64,000 nt of DNA from Ditylenchus dipsaci (lineage: Eukaryota > Nematoda > Chromadorea > Rhabditida > Anguinidae). This document shows positions 12,759-26,046 of this stretch, one piece after another. The position numbers were made by a program, and so were the translations under genes. Location: NCBI GenBank assembly GCA_004194705.1, contig SADC01000351.1:1-64000 (forward strand), read 5' to 3'. The notes beneath the pieces were generated by a model. That model saw only the letters and a list, made by a program, of their open reading frames with translations, made no database searches and was not told where the DNA came from. The first letter of the stretch is position 1. Every line of letters begins with the position of its first letter.

Positions 12759-15700
12759 TCAGTAGTTGGGATTGTCATTCAAAGGAACTTGAGAATCCAT
12801 CAGCCAGGCATCTGTTTGCACCCATTTTGCACCGACGTTTTGACGCTTGGAACCTGGACATAAAATTTTCATAAAAGTTTTGACTTTATATGCATTTGCT
12901 TCCGCTCCGAAAAAATGTACTCCTTAGTCCCTCCTCTTAAAATGTTTTGGAATTTTTTTAAGGTCTCGAAAAGTGTTTATATACACCTATATATTTGCCG
13001 ACAAATACATATTTCTGCCATGAATAAGTAAATTTGAATGCTTTGTGAGAAAAAAAAGATCAGGTTTGGAGCACAATGCAAAAAATTTAGACCAAAATTT
13101 TTTTGCGTGAAAATGATTGAAAAAATCAACAGGGGAACCAAGGCATACATTTTTCGGTGTGGCGCGAATGAATATAGAGCCAAAGTTTTTTTATTACAAA
13201 CTGAATTTTTAATTTCACATTAAAAAGCTTACGTGTTTAGCCAACTGCTTCTGGAAATAAATAAAAATTGAAAATCATAATATTTTTTAATGATTAGAAT
13301 TCGTCAAAGTTCTATAAAAATATTATTTGTCTACTTTTTTTCTTCTTCTACGTAAAGGATTTTGAACAGGATATTGATTTTTCGGTGCAAAAGAATATTT
13401 ATTTGTGCAAATTCACTTTATTCGGCGCAAATTTTCGTTTCGCGGTTTTTATTTAAATTTATAGCTTTTTTTCAAAATCAATAACACCATCAAGTAGTCC
13501 TGTGATTCTAGTTTCTAACGAGATATAATTTGTTGCAACATTTTTGTAAAAGGTAGCACAAAAAGGTAAAAGTTTTTTTTCGTGAATTGCTCCATACTTT
13601 TATCTTTTCGTGATACATCTTACGAAAATATTGCAGTAAAGAATATTTAATTAGAAACTAGAATCACAGTCTACTTGATGGTTTTATCACTTTAGAAAAA
13701 GTTAGAAAAATTAAATAGAACAGCGCAAACCCTAAATTTGTGCCAAAAAAGTAAATGCGTACCAAAAAGACTTTCTTTTTTAATCCTAAGATCATTTGCG
13801 TCAAAAAAGATCGAAAAATTGATATTTTTTGATGCTATTTTTAATAAAAAAATTAGTTGTCATAATAATACCTGGTGTAACAAAAGTTCCCGGACGATTT
13901 TCGAATATCCTTCTTTCACTAATTTTTTTTATCATATCTATTTTCTTTTAATACCATATTGTGCCCTGCCTTTTCTCTTTCAAATGGAATATTAAACTTA
14001 ACTTGATTGTTTTAGATAAGTCACCATTTGGCACCAAACACTTGTGAGGTCATCTTAGGAAGTTGACAAGCGTATTTATCACTTCAGCTAATAAAAATTT
14101 AAATAAAATTTCAAGGGTTACAATAACTTCTAAGAACCATATTGTAGTGCAGCTCAAGCGCTACAAAGCAATGTTACAGAATGTTTTTTTGAAAATATGA
14201 TGTTGAGATATGGCTTTTGGAAAAATCAATTTCCTGAAAAATGACTGCAAGTTTTTCTAACTTTTCGGATTTTGGTCATTTTTTCAGGAAATTGACTTTT
14301 TTTCCAAAACGCCATATCTCAACATTCAAATTTTCAAAAAACATTCTGTAACATGGCTTTTGTAGCGCTTGAGCTGCACTACAATATAATTTTTAGAAGA
14401 TATTGTAACCTTTAAAATTTTATTTAAATTTTTATTAGCTGAAGTGATGAATACGCTTGTCAACTTCCTGAGATGACCTCACAAGTGTTTGGTGCCAAAT
14501 GGTGACTTATCTAAAACAATCAAGTTAAGTTTAATATTCCATTTGAAAGAGGAAAGGCAGGGCAACAATATGGTATTAAAAGAAAATAGATATGATAAAA
14601 AAAATTAGTGAAAGAAGGATATTTGAAAATCGTCCGGGAACTTTTGTTACACCAGGTAAGTACATTTTGAAAAAATTCTACCTTCTATCATCAGGCAGCA
14701 AGTGGAAAAGCATTCTACTCCTCAAAGGCATTCGTGACACTACATTCTGAGAATAACACGAACTTTTATTTCGAGAAAATAATATCGTATACTGTCTAAT
14801 CATCCCAAACCTATAATAAACCCACACTCCCCTTTTTTGACTAGGAATATAAGTTAAAGACATTTTTATTAAAAACTCCAATATTTTATGGGTGTTAAAA
14901 AATATTTCCACAGTGGGATTATTAGAGAGAATACAATATATACAATTATACCTCCAAGCTTGGCTTTTCTGAAAAAAAGATCTTTTTGGTTAAAAAATAT
15001 AAATTTGCAATTTTCATGCAATTTTGAACCGAAGGTGGGAGTAAGGCAATTGGCACACGTCGGCACAAATGGGTTGAGCTATTTAAGCCACTTTAATAAT
15101 TGAACCAGACGACACCCGGACAGGGCTGTAAATTTTTTATTTTTGACATCCTACATCCACATCCACATCCGGCCAAAAAAATTTTCGACATCCACATCCG
15201 ACCCAAAAATTTTTGACATCCAACATCCACATCCGACATCCGGCCTAAAAAAGTTTGACATCCACATCCACATCCATCCGGATGTCAATTTTTTTTGACA
15301 TCCTGACATCCGAATGACATCCGGATGTCAAAATTTTTGACATCCAGATTTCCAAGTGATATCTGGATGTTTACATCCACCTCCGGCTGGATGTAGATGT
15401 CAAAAATTTGCTGATATTCACTTTTAATTAATAGTATGGGTACAATGGCCTAATTCGTCAAGAGATACAAAGAAGATACGGTGACAATACATGCGCACAA
15501 CGATGCTAAAGTTTTATTTCGACGTGAAACCGAGACACTTAGGTGAAACAAATAAAACATTCATCAGACCCAAATTGAATCCCAGGAGCACTTTCCTTCG
15601 AAGGAACTCCTCAAACGAGCAGCCCTTGATACCAACAGAGTTAATCTACAAACGGGAGAAACCTCGCTTTGGAGCTTGGTTATATTGGAAATATTAGAAT

Positions 15701-18700
15701 TCACCGGCATAGTATAGGTTGCGACTAATTGAGTGTAAATTTTTAGCAGGCGACTTTTCGTTTTGACGACGGGAAATTTGAGAGGGTTATCCAACTACGT
15801 TTTTGCCATCATCCTCAATTTTACACCTTTTCCTCAATTTTAGTTAGGAATTCTTTGGGAGTGAATGGGCTATTGGAAATTGTAGATTTGGAATTAAAGG
15901 AATAGGACCAACGATGAGACGGAAAGAAGAAAAGAAAATCTTTCTGAGTTTTGCGAGATTCTAAATTATTCATTTTTGCAGATTTTGGCCTATGGTTTTT
16001 TTCGAAACAACAAAGAAGAAGATTTAGAACAAGGAAAGAAGTATCTCTCGACCACAGACTCAAAAAATCCGTAAAAGCATATTGACGTCCGCCATGAAAA
16101 CATCTAAAAAAACATCTGGAAATCCGCTGATATCCGCCATGAAAACATCCGAAAAACATCCGGACACTCGCTGACATTCGCCATGAAAAAATCCGAAAAA
16201 ACATCCGGACATCCGCTGACATCCGATCTAAAAATTTTGACATGCAACATCCACATCCGCCCGAAAAAATTTTCGACATCCACATCCACATCCGACATCC
16301 GACCCAAAATTTTTGACATCCGACATCCACATCCGCCGGATGTGGATGTTTCGGATGTACACATCCACATCCGGATGTATCTTCCGGATGTTTTTACAGC
16401 CCTGCACCCAGACAATAAAAACAATGAAACAATATAAAGATCAACAAGATTTCGTTCTATACGACAACAGGCAGGATTGTTCTGACGGTCGGCAGCCGGC
16501 GTAACGCCAGCTAAACACCGGCGTCTTAAACGCCGGCGTTTGTTTTTATTGAAGAGTAACGCCGGCTAAACGCCGGCGTTTAGGCGGCGTTTATTAAACG
16601 CCGCCTAAACGCCGGCGTTTAGATTTTAATAGGCAAAAATTTTTTTTGTCGAGGTTTTGCAACTTTTTAGCTTTGCCCATTTTTCATGTAAGAACTTTAC
16701 ATGTAAATCTTGTTCATTATGCTGTTTGAAAAAAAATCACCAAAAATACTTAAGAACAATATATTGTATAAATTTTAACAACGACTTTAACGCCGGCGTT
16801 TGTTAAACGCCGGCGTTATGCCGGCATTTGTTTTTATTGCGGCGTAGCGCCTTTTAAACGCCGGCGTTTGTTCGGGTAGCGCGTAACGCCTTTAAATGCC
16901 GGCGTTTAGGCCGGCATTTAAAGAACGCCTTTAAACACCGGCTAAAATTAAACGGTTTGTAATGCTATCACTTTGTAACGCTATTAAATAAACAAAGCAC
17001 ACACACAAAACAACAAAGTCCTAAGTCTATTTTACTCTAAAAGGACTGGGTGGCAAAAGGTCTTATCCAGGAAAGGGCGCATAGTTCAAGTACAGGGTGT
17101 TTCAAGAAATCATAACCCTTTTCAATGGTTCTAACTTTTCACCTGTGTTGAATTTCGACATTCTGTAAATGCCAACCACCCCACACGTATATAAAGTCAA
17201 AAACACGGTTTGTGTTCAATCATCCCTGTTGTTTCATGCCTCACCCATCCAGAGACCATCATCAGACCACGACCAGAACCACAAAGGGGGACCAAGCAAA
17301 ATTCATGCTTTTGACATTACATGCCTGAAAAATTTTCATGCAATTCTGAGGGGATCGGAATGTGAAAAATGTCGAAATTTCACATAGGTAAGAAGTTGTG
17401 GCCCTTGAAATGTGTTAGGATTTTTTGAAACACCCTGTACTCCAAAAACATCAAACATTATATAACACAATCAATTTTAAAAAGGCTTACGTTGAGTGTC
17501 CGCTAATTGCTGATTTTTTTCGAAGTCAGGACCATTTCTTCCATCGATCGGTTCAATAGACGAGTCTCTAGCATCACCCATGTTTTCCAAAGCATTTTGA
17601 TAGTCTTTGTCAATGTTTGTTTTCATGTCCTAAAATATTGTTATAGAACAAAGTTATCTTTTAAAAAGGAGCAAAACACTTCGAAGCGTGTAAAAACCTA
17701 AGAAGACTTACATCAGCCACAGCCGTAATTTGCTTTTGAATGATAGTGAGCATAGTAGACACTAACGACAGACCGACTAGAAGCATGAAACCGACCAAAA
17801 GAATGTAGTTAGACTTGGAAGGAATGACATCGCCTGGAATACAGATGATATTTCCTTGATTATTACATGTTCGAAAGAGTTTGAATATTAGATTACGAAA
17901 AGCATAGAAGTTTTATTTATTAATAGTTGCTAATCAATCACAAAACTAAAATTTGAGTCGGTTGCGTCCCCAGTTTTGAAGCTTTTTTAAAAAAAGTGCT
18001 CAGTGAAAAATGGCCTTTATAAAAGTAAACATATGCTCTTCTTGAAACAAGTATTTTTCAACTTTTTTCGAACGAAGGCTGACATTCTTCAGAGCACGAA
18101 GGTATTAACGACCGGAAATGATTTTCCCCTCCACGACCTATTTTGGCCCCGAGTCGGAGGCTCCGATCCAGTCACCCACACATGCCATACTCCAAATACA
18201 AATAAAACCATTCAACTCACCGAAGCCAATGGTCATAAAGGAAATGATCACAAAGTACAGACCTTAAAAATAAAAAAATATCGGTTCTGGATTCAAAATA
18301 GTCAGCCTACTTAGCCCATAACTCCATGTTTCTTCCCTGAAATTTTATATATTTAATAGTAAATACGACCATTGTACAAATTACCAGAGCAGAAATATGT
18401 AGGCACAGAAAAACACCCAAAATATGGTCAGAGCTACCAGAAATGCCACCGGAAATTGCAAAAGCCTTCAAAAAATTAATTTATGAATGAATAAGACTAC
18501 AGGGTGCGGTTTTTTTGGCGTTGGATTTGAAATTGCATTCTGATAATTAGGTGTCGCTCTTTTTTTCTGTTAGAAAGACTGTTCAATTGCATTTGTTTGC
18601 GCGTTGAATGGACTAAATTCGATAATTATTTTATTTTTAAAAGTTGAAAAGAAAGAAATTTCTACTTTTCTGTAGAAAATTTGCAGCCTTCAAAAAATTA

Positions 18701-21700
18701 ATTTTTTTTAGCTGCGTAATTTCTTTCATGTTTATCAGGAATCAGGATCAGGATCTATCAGGAAATATAGATCGCAGGACTTAGGCTTTAAATTCCCCAG
18801 AACTTTAAATTTTCAATTTTTTTACTCTATACTTTTGCTATCAGTTCGATGAAATTAAATGAAATTAATTATGAAATTGATTTTGATGAAATTAAAAAAG
18901 CATTGTGAGGGAGCTGGTTTTACGTGTTTCACACAACAGTCCTGCCCTCTCTCCATGATATTTTTTGTATGTATAACCTCAGCTCTACCGATAAGGAAGT
19001 CATGGAAATTGGAAGCAACTAACGACGGAATTCAGGTGACATTCAATAACTTTTATCAAAATATAGTTGACGGGTACACGGAGACTATGGAAGACCACAA
19101 GAGAATTTCGTCAATGTCAATGCCAGAAGCATACAAAAAATATATATTGGCGCAAAAATTTAATATTCAGTTATTGTTTTACATGGTCAAAGTAAAATTA
19201 TTTTCACAAAAGCATTTCTTTCTTACAAAATTTTTGAAAATAAAATACTTATCAAAGGTAGTCCATTTACGGCGTAAACAAATTGCAATTGGACAAGCTA
19301 TCAAACCAAAAAAGATCATCACTGTATGTTTAGAACTAAATATCTCATGAGCAAATACAATCACTGGAAGAGCTACTGCAGCCAGTAGTTTTGCCAATTG
19401 TAGTTTTGCCACATGTCTTCACATAGGGAAACAGCGAATTTTTTATGTTGCCGGGCAATAAGTATGGGCGGAAAATTTTCGACTGCGTGAACTTATTTCC
19501 CAGCAAAGTTCGATGTACATCATCTTGCTCCACATGTGCAAGCCGAGGGAAAAGTCCTTAATCCTTTAATAGTTTCGAAAATTGCAAAAATTTTTAATGG
19601 GTTACAAAATACATATATTCCAAAAAACTTCAATGGTGGAACCCATCAAAATCTTTAAGTGAGAAAAATTTATACAACAAATTTTCGTGAATTCGACGTA
19701 CATTTCGACAGTACATTATTTTCAAAACTTACTCTTCTGTGTCACTATCAGATTCTGAGTTGTATACAGACTGTAAAATGTACTAAAGTGTTATCAAATA
19801 TTTTTTTTATCGCAAAATACCTCGTCTGGACCAAGCATAGTCATCTGAATTTAGAGTTTTGTATTTAATCACAGGCCGGACGTATAACTGAACTCTGGTC
19901 ATTTCCACAGTCATTTTTACCGTTAATTTTAATAAGTGAAAAATTTGATAACCGAGTAAAAGGACTAGTCAGACGGCCGTCCATTTCTAAATTGCTCGAC
20001 CATATTCCCCACATTATCGGCCATGTGATCATGATGCAACTCTTTTTGCGCTCTGTTTTTCAGGTTTCATAAGTTTTGATTTGACATTTTTGTTGATAAG
20101 CGCCCATTTTGGCGTTCTGTTTTCGTGTTTTTCTGCAATTATGTACTTTTTTAAGAATTCAGTCTTAAGCTCATGGTGGGCGGCGCACGTTAGGACTGGC
20201 TCTAACGTGTGTCCCCCAGCTGCGAAAAACGCCGATAACAGAAAGCCAACTTCAAACAAGCTAACCTTTCGCTCAAGTTTCTTGGAAAAGCAGCCATAGA
20301 TCTGGCCATCAATTTCCACACGTTCATGCTATAAAAGTATAAATATATTTTGTTGACACAAATTGTCAAATTACCATATTCTTGCAAAAAGACCACCCAG
20401 GAAGAAAAGAGTGATCAAAGCGATTGGGATGCGATGAATCCATAGATTATGGTCAGAACTCGACCAGTCGTTGTCATTGGAACCATGTTGCCATAACCCT
20501 AAAGTGTAGGTAATAGAATTAATTTATATTTTGGCACTATTCCATTGTACCCCCCCCCCCCCACAATGGAATAGCGGCGATATTTTTTATACAAAAGTTA
20601 CAATAGTGGTGTAGACAGTCATGGAAAAGTAGAGAGATCCCCAAAATTCCTGAAATTTTTATAATTTCGATAAATTTGTGATTTTGGAGAAGTTATAAGA
20701 TAACTGACCATCTGGTCTCATTCAGCCTGACCTCGCCTACCCCAACATGTCTGTACCTGACTAAGGAGCTGATCTGAATATGTAAAATGGTTTTTGAATT
20801 GAATTATTAAATTAGTGTTTACAGTGTGATTGTAAGCTTGTAGAGGAGTCATGGTCTTGATGGTGTTTAAGCGATAAGCTGTGTCCTAAAAAGTTTGTGT
20901 TACTTTAGCAAGTATAGCCCAGTTTGAGCAGAAATTTTGAAAATTTTGTTTCATAGACAAATATTTCAAACTCGCAAAAATACGTTGAAAATAAAAGTGA
21001 AAAAAAAAGTTTGCACCCCGATTGGAATTTAAACCCATTTCAAAGTAAATGCCGAACTTGATGTTCGGAAATTTCTGCATTCAACCAAAAGCACCTAAGT
21101 TGTGGGTTTTTTATTCGAAATGTGATTTTCTTGTGCGGTTTTACAGAGCAAATCTCGAAGGTTGACAGTGATGGCTTGTTCACGTTGTTAGAGCTAGAGT
21201 TCGGGATTTTGCTTATGTGAACACCTCTGATCCTAACTCTAACTCGAGGGTGTTCATGTACCTCGAGTTAGAGTTAGAGTTCGAGGTTAAGTTTGAAGGT
21301 GTTGATGCATATAACTTGGATTCAATTGAAGCAAATCCCTACAAACTAACTCTTAGTGGCTTTCGACGGCTTTTGGGTAAGATACTGAGCTATCTGAGCT
21401 ATATACATGAACATTTTCAAGCTCGACCTCGAACTCTAACTCGTTGTACGTGAACAAGCCGTGAGAAGATTAACCGGAATTTTCTGACAGCTTTTTAAAA
21501 AAACGAATGTACCGTATTTGCTCTAATTATCGGCCACTCTCTAATAAACGGCCACCCCCAGAAACCTATATCTCAGTCCAGAGTCAATATTTTTCAAATC
21601 TGTTTTATGCATTTTCTTAGTTACCATGAGCCCTCCTGGTTCCACTTTTCAGATTGTGGTTGAGCACCCAAAAGTCTCAAAATCGAAATATTTTTTTTTT

Positions 21701-22999
21701 CTATTTTTTAGGGGTTGAAAAATAAACGGACATGGCCGATTATTACAGCAAATACGGTATTCATATAAACTACAAAAAAACTTTTTGTTAGGTTTAAAAG
21801 GGCATGGTCACCTGTTACAAATTTGTCCCCGCCAATTCAATTTTTTCCGAATAATTGAACTTCTGTACGGATTCTTCAACTTGGTTTCTAACGGAACTAT
21901 GCCTAAAATTAAATTATAGATCTTGTTTAATTAGAAACCAAGTTGAAAAATCTGCACAGAAGTTCAATGATTCGGAAAATTTTTTGAATTGGCGGGACAA
22001 AGCCAAAAACAGGTGTCCATGCCTCTTTGGAAATATGGCTTGGAAATTTGGCAGAAAATTCTAAATCTTAAACCTATTGAAAAATTTATTTATATTTTCA
22101 TTTTTCCGACCCAGTGTTTTCAACAATCTTATCATCGAGCTTTTCGACAAAGACCACCTGTACCGTTTACAAGCTCAAACAATTTGTAACCTATCGCAAA
22201 GTGCTAGTCACTTCAGCATTGAGCCTTCGAGATAATTAAAAGTTGGAGGTCTGGCGACTCGACCAGCTAGAAATAGACTATAAAATTTCCTCTAATAAGG
22301 GTCCACTCGTGACTTTCAGGATCTATATGATATAGACTATATCTCAGCCCAGATTAATTATTTTTCGAATCTGCTTTTGCGTCTCCTTAACACCAACAAG
22401 TTCTACATATTCCTCTTTTCAGATATTTTGAGCACTCAAAATTTTTGAGATCAGCTCTAAATTTTTCAAGTTGTTAGGTGTTTGAAAATTAAGCGCTCTT
22501 GGGCTCTTATTAGAGAAAATACGGTATTAACTTCAAATTTCAGACAACTGGAAGTCCGAAATGTACACAAAAATGACTCATGGAGAGCCGCGGATTTTAC
22601 TGATAAAAGTTTGAGCAGGTTTATAAATGACCGTTAAACTCAATATTGAAAATATCAAAGAATTTGACGGGTTGATATACATCGACAGTCGATCGTCTTA
22701 GCCCAGAAAAGTGTCTTAAACCTACCTCCAAAAGTTTTTCTCTTTGCTGTTTCAACTGCTCTTTCTCATATCTAAGCAAAGTGAAAAGACGATATATGAT
22801 ATAAATTACCAAAATTACTTCTCATTGGGTCCTTCGATGGCCATAAAAATGACTGTGCCAATCACTTAAGACACATAAAAATTTGTTATGAGTGTACAAT
22901 ATTTGAACTACCTGTATATATGAGCAAGACAATTATGGGTACCAGAGCTTTAAAGCTTTTCTTAACATCATTTAAAATAGTGACTTTGCCAGCAAACAT
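12759..22999 (-). CDS. Two-pore-domain (K2P/TWK) potassium channel, 14 exons, complete
   Basis: Background K+ channel subunit; two P-loops per chain, dimer forms the pore in the plasma membrane. Exons: 22999-22912 (ATG), 22864-22819, 22771-22726, 20885-20823, 20649-20602, 20498-20375, 20328-20266, 19770-19733, 18465-18385, 18336-18311, 18262-18221, 17833-17712, 17629-17491, 12853-12759 (TGA). Order of parts: short N-tail, TM1 (VPIIVLLIYTVIGTVIFMAI), charged cap helix, NHT glycosylation site, pore 1 (TVYTTIGYGN), TM2 (IPIALITLFFLGGLFARI), basic loop, acidic SDSDTEE, TM3 (FPVAFLVALTIFWVFFCAYI), pore 2 (SFMTIGFGDVIPS), TM4 (YILLVGFMLLVGLSLVSTML), hydrophilic tail ending NDNPNY. Both filters (TIGYG, TIGFG) are intact. 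About 340 aa, usual for the family. Two single-base deletions break the frame: near 20431 in exon 6 (FI-G-IPIALI needs one base) and in the T-run of exon 7. With both restored every splice phase fits. Confidence 0.9.
13460..13700. repeat. ACACCATCA...TTTCTAACGAGATAT dispersed inverted repeat
   Basis: ATAACACCATCAAGTAGTCC and TGTGATTCTAGTTTCTAACG are followed after a short spacer by the inverted version (GAAACTAGAATCACAG, CTTGATGG). Related copies are at 34480-34690 and 38130-38375; a fragment (GCAGGGCTACCTGATGGTG) is at about 10491. Confidence 0.6.
13871..14656. mobile_element. 786-bp near-perfect palindrome at a TA site (mariner-like MITE)
   Basis: Left end CCTGGTGTAACAAAAGTTCC, right end its exact inverse, with TA at 13869-13870 and 14657-14658. 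The two roughly 380-bp arms match almost base for base, leaving only a small loop near 14255-14270. No transposase ORF. It lies in the last intron of the K2P gene. Confidence 0.85.
15121..16404. mobile_element. hAT-type foldback element with ACATCCACATCCG arrays
   Basis: Ends CAGGGCTGTAAA and TTTACAGCCCTG are inverted, flanked by 8-bp duplications CACCCGGA and CACCCAGA (7 of 8 match). Arms at 15140-15410 and 16085-16390 are arrays of GACATCCACATCCG/CGGATGT words, inverted between sides. The core 15420-16080 has no clear gene; its ORFs are AT-biased. It lies in the last K2P intron. Confidence 0.85.
16471..16945. repeat. CGCCGGCG palindromic array
   Basis: Starts CAGGATTGTT, then many copies of AACGCCGGCGTTTA-like self-complementary words in both orientations around an AT-rich 16625-16785 spacer. 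A relative starting with the same CAGGATTGTT lies at 58818. No right terminus was identified. Confidence 0.7.
17093..17437. mobile_element. mariner-like MITE with CAGGGTGTTTCAA ends
   Basis: CAGGGTGTTTCAAGAAAT on the left and TTTTTTGAAACACCCTG on the right, TA duplicated at both ends. An inner pair (TCTAACTTTTCACCTGTG; CACATAGGTAAGAAGTTG) is also inverted. 345 bp, immediately downstream of K2P exon 13. Confidence 0.8.
21173..21461. repeat. GGCTTGTTCACGT inverted repeat with AGAGTTAGAGTTCGAG words
   Basis: GGCTTGTTCACGT at the left is inverted at the right (ACGTGAACAAGCC). CTCTAACTCGA and TCGAGTTAGAG words form an internal palindrome near 21230-21285. No clear target duplication was seen. Confidence 0.6.
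21510..21760. mobile_element. ACCGTATTT...CTCTAATA MITE, copy 2
   Basis: TACCGTATTTGCTCTAATTA at the left, TTACAGCAAATACGGTA at the right; inside, TAATAAACGGCCACC and the inverse. Nearly the same element in opposite orientation is at 55679-55943. Confidence 0.8.
21796..22030. repeat. CCCCGCCAATTCAA inverted-repeat element, copy 2
   Basis: TTTGTCCCCGCCAATTCAAT and TTGGTTTCTAAC on the left, their inverses on the right (TAGAAACCAAG, TTGAATTGGCGGGACAA). Same family as 6703-6945. Confidence 0.65.
22279..22527. mobile_element. ACCGTATTT...CTCTAATA MITE, diverged copy 3
   Basis: AATTTCCTCTAATAAGGG at the left and CTCTTATTAGAGAAAATACG at the right. The left tip has lost the ACCGT bases. It lies between K2P exons 3 and 4, together with 21510 and 21796. 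Confidence 0.6.
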
Positions 23000-23733
23000 T
23001 TTGCTGGATAAATTTCTCGTGGAATATAGCTAAAAAATCAGTGGTTGACTAGCTAGAATAGTACATTGCAATAATTGAATTTTCTGAAAAGAAATTATCT
23101 AATTATTATGATTAGTTTATATAATTGTCAAGGATGTTTTATATTTTCAAGAATTTGGCCTCTGAAAATAACAGCGACTCAATACGAAAATTAGCTGAGA
23201 AAGGGCCTTAGGAGCAAGGTATTGAGCGTCAAACTTAAAATTTTCATTAAGTTGACCCACAATAACTGGGCACACTTACAAGGTAACGTTTAAATTATCG
23301 TGGACAAACCCTACTTTAACGTTCATTTAAAGAATCATCGCCGTTGATGACAATTAGCAATTTAGAGTTTTCGAATTGGTGGGGGACAGCTGAAAATGCG
23401 GAAAATCTTTTTTGTGAATTATTTTTAGATGCATCTAAAATTTAAATTTTATGAATTAGATGAGGAGAAGCAACTGTTATTAATAACAGGTTATGGTTCA
23501 ATAAAGCAATGCCATCTGGCAATGTCAAGAAACGTTGGGCTTGACTGATAGATGGTTCTAAATTTTGAAAAAAAAAAATAATAACAAACAAAAATATCTT
23601 TTGAAATATATTTTCGCAATAAAAGAGCTGTCTCTCGCGAATTCAAAAACTCGAAATTACCATTGTCATCAATGGCGATGGACCTTTAAATATATTTTTG
23701 CAGGTCTTTAGTGAAAAACAGGCGTATCTCGTC

Positions 23734-24142
23734 TAGGGTTGGAGATGGCCTATTCTGGGACGGGACATTACAAGAATTTTGAAAAAAGTTCGAAAAAATA
23801 CGCAAAATATTTTGTCGCCGTTTCACGTCACGGACAGAAGCTAGATATTCTCCAAGTAAGTGCTCGAAAATTTTTGATTCGACCACCCTAATTTTTACTC
23901 AAAATTTTGCGTATATTTCAAATGATGATAAAAACTAGACAAACTTCAATATGATTATTGAATTCTGAAGACGGGACAGATGTTCAACAGTCGGGACGAG
24001 ATAATAAATCCGGGAAGCTAAAAGTTACCTCGTACGGGAGAGACTTCAATATTTTTGCTGGACGGAATCTGGAACAGGTAAAATAGTTATGAACCTTTGG
24101 AGACAGGACGGGGCATCCCGTCCCGACCGTCCTCCATTCCTA
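23734..24142. mobile_element. hAT-type element with CGGGACGGGA words
   Basis: Ends TAGGGTTGGAGATGG and CCTCCATTCCTA are imperfect inverted repeats, flanked by ATCTCGTC and ATCTAGTC (7 of 8). GGGACGGGAC and its inverse CCCGTCCCG occur near each end. 409 bp. Confidence 0.65.
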
Positions 24143-25926
24143 ATCTAGTCCATTTGTGAATAAAAAAAAACAAGAAAGACATCAGAAAAATAAAAATTTT
24201 GTTTCAGTTCAAACGGTTTCCTTTTAGGGACAAAATGAAGAAAAATGTGAATATGGAGAATAATAAAGAAAAAAGGCAAAGAAAACCTTTGATGTAAAAT
24301 CAATAATATTGACAGCCCATAATTCGAAACCATCATAAATTGGCTTGCTAGGGTGATTGATCAAAATTCAAAATTTTAATCTCAACTGACATCCCAACTA
24401 ATCGCTCATATTTCAAGTTTTTTGTCGGGAAACCGGGTTACAGCTAACTAGGATTAGGTTAATTCATAAGCGAAAAAGAGGACCTATATGTATCTCGAGG
24501 GGAGATTTTAAAGATAAAGCTTTTTTAACGCTGATAAAGATAATGCTAGAGCTAGCGCTTTTTCTCGGGTTTCTCAGTGGATTGAATTTCGTAGATCCAG
24601 TGGTGGGTCAGACGATGGCGAAAACAGAGTTCTTTAATAAATTATCATTCAAAAAATAGCCCTTGTGCCTGGGGTTTCATGGTTTTTGGACACCCATTAA
24701 ACCTCTATCAACTATATCTTAAATTTTTTTATCGTCAAGACGAGCGTATTTCTAAGCAGTGTTGTAAATTATAATTGCTGTACCATGCACCGCAATGGCA
24801 CCAGTACAAGAAATATATTTCAAATTAAAAAAAATGACACATTAGGAAGAATAAACGTGTGGCAGAGAAAGTGCTTTATTGGTTTTTTTAAAGCTAAAAA
24901 AACCAGTCATTATTGCATGCTTTAATCTGGCCCTATCTTTTCAACACTTTTCTATTTATAAAACATATTATTGACCTCTGGGACCGGCAAAAATAGCTTT
25001 CAAAATGAGGGAAACCGAAATAGACATGCATGGAGAGAATAAAGAAATTGAAATGTGGTGGAAACTGAAAATGCCGTCTTTTGACTGAACGGTGTCGTCT
25101 TTTTCAAATATAATGTCGTCAAAAAATTCGATCCGTAGAAAAATATTTTCGTGAGTTCCTCGAAAAAAGTTATGGCCATTTCAAAAGAGGGGAGTTCCTT
25201 GTTGTATATTTTATTATATATATTTTTCAAAGTTGCTCTCAGATTGCTTTACCACTGCCAAAATCCAATAGGGCAAGATGCTAATTTTACAAAAAGTGAT
25301 GCATTAATTCTGTGTTACACTTTACATTAAAACTCGAAATTCTATTGCTGAAAAAACAATGACCTATGACACTAACGACACCAAAGAAAACTGTAATTCA
25401 AGAAAATGAAGTGAGCCACTAAGACAAGCCCATAAAACCATCGCCAACAATTTAATTATAGACGAGATAAGAGGAAAAGAAAGTTAAACTTTTAGCCGAA
25501 TAAAGCAGCTGTTCTTCTTTTGTTCCGGCTCATCTATCTGCTTGATGCAGACTCACTTCTGCCATTACTACTACTACAGAAAGAGCCACTAGTTGGCTGA
25601 GGGTGCAAAAAAATTGGTCTGCTGGAGAATTAGCCATATAGCAGTGGCTAGAGGCAATCAATCGATTAGAAAGGTAATTACGTAAATTGCACGCAACCAC
25701 CCACATTTTTTGATATATTTGTCTGGCACAAATTGAGGGTTAATTTAGGTCAAAAATGCACTTTTCAGTGATCAGATAAAGTTGTCAATCAAAATTTCTG
25801 ACAAAGTGGTCCTCCTTGCAGTTTATCATTTTTTCTGATTTAGAAACACACAGGATAGGCCCCAAAAAACTGCCTTGGTTTCCCTGTTGATTTTTTTTCG
25901 TATTTTTTCTTATTTTTTTGGCTTTG

Positions 25927-26046
25927 ACTTAGACGAAGGGTAGGCAAGCGTACGTTGGGACAGACTTGAACATGTTTTCTAAGCTGAAAAAAGGCAAAAA
26001 ACATGTTTGAGTCCGTCCTAACATACGCTGGTCCACTCTGCGCCTA
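25927..26046. repeat. AAGCGTACGTTGGGACAGAC hairpin
   Basis: GTACGTTGGGACAGACTTGA...ACATGTTT is followed by the inverse AAACATGTTTGAGTCCGTCC...CATACGC. Related single sequences (GGCCAGCGTACG) occur near 40780 and 52730 next to C-tract elements. Confidence 0.6.

Noticed and set aside
15821..16437. Open frames on both strands over the ACATCCACATCCG array
   Set aside because: Array translations within the hAT-type element; no independent coding signal.
16471..16945. Possible CRISPR array (repeated palindromes)
   Set aside because: Repeats are contiguous and irregular with no unique equal-length spacers; eukaryotic context.
18859..19350. 163-codon plus-strand frame in a K2P intron
   Set aside because: Longest simple frame in the area and partly protein-like, but begins in low-complexity ATGAAATTAA repeats, lies antisense in a confirmed intron, and shows no domain.
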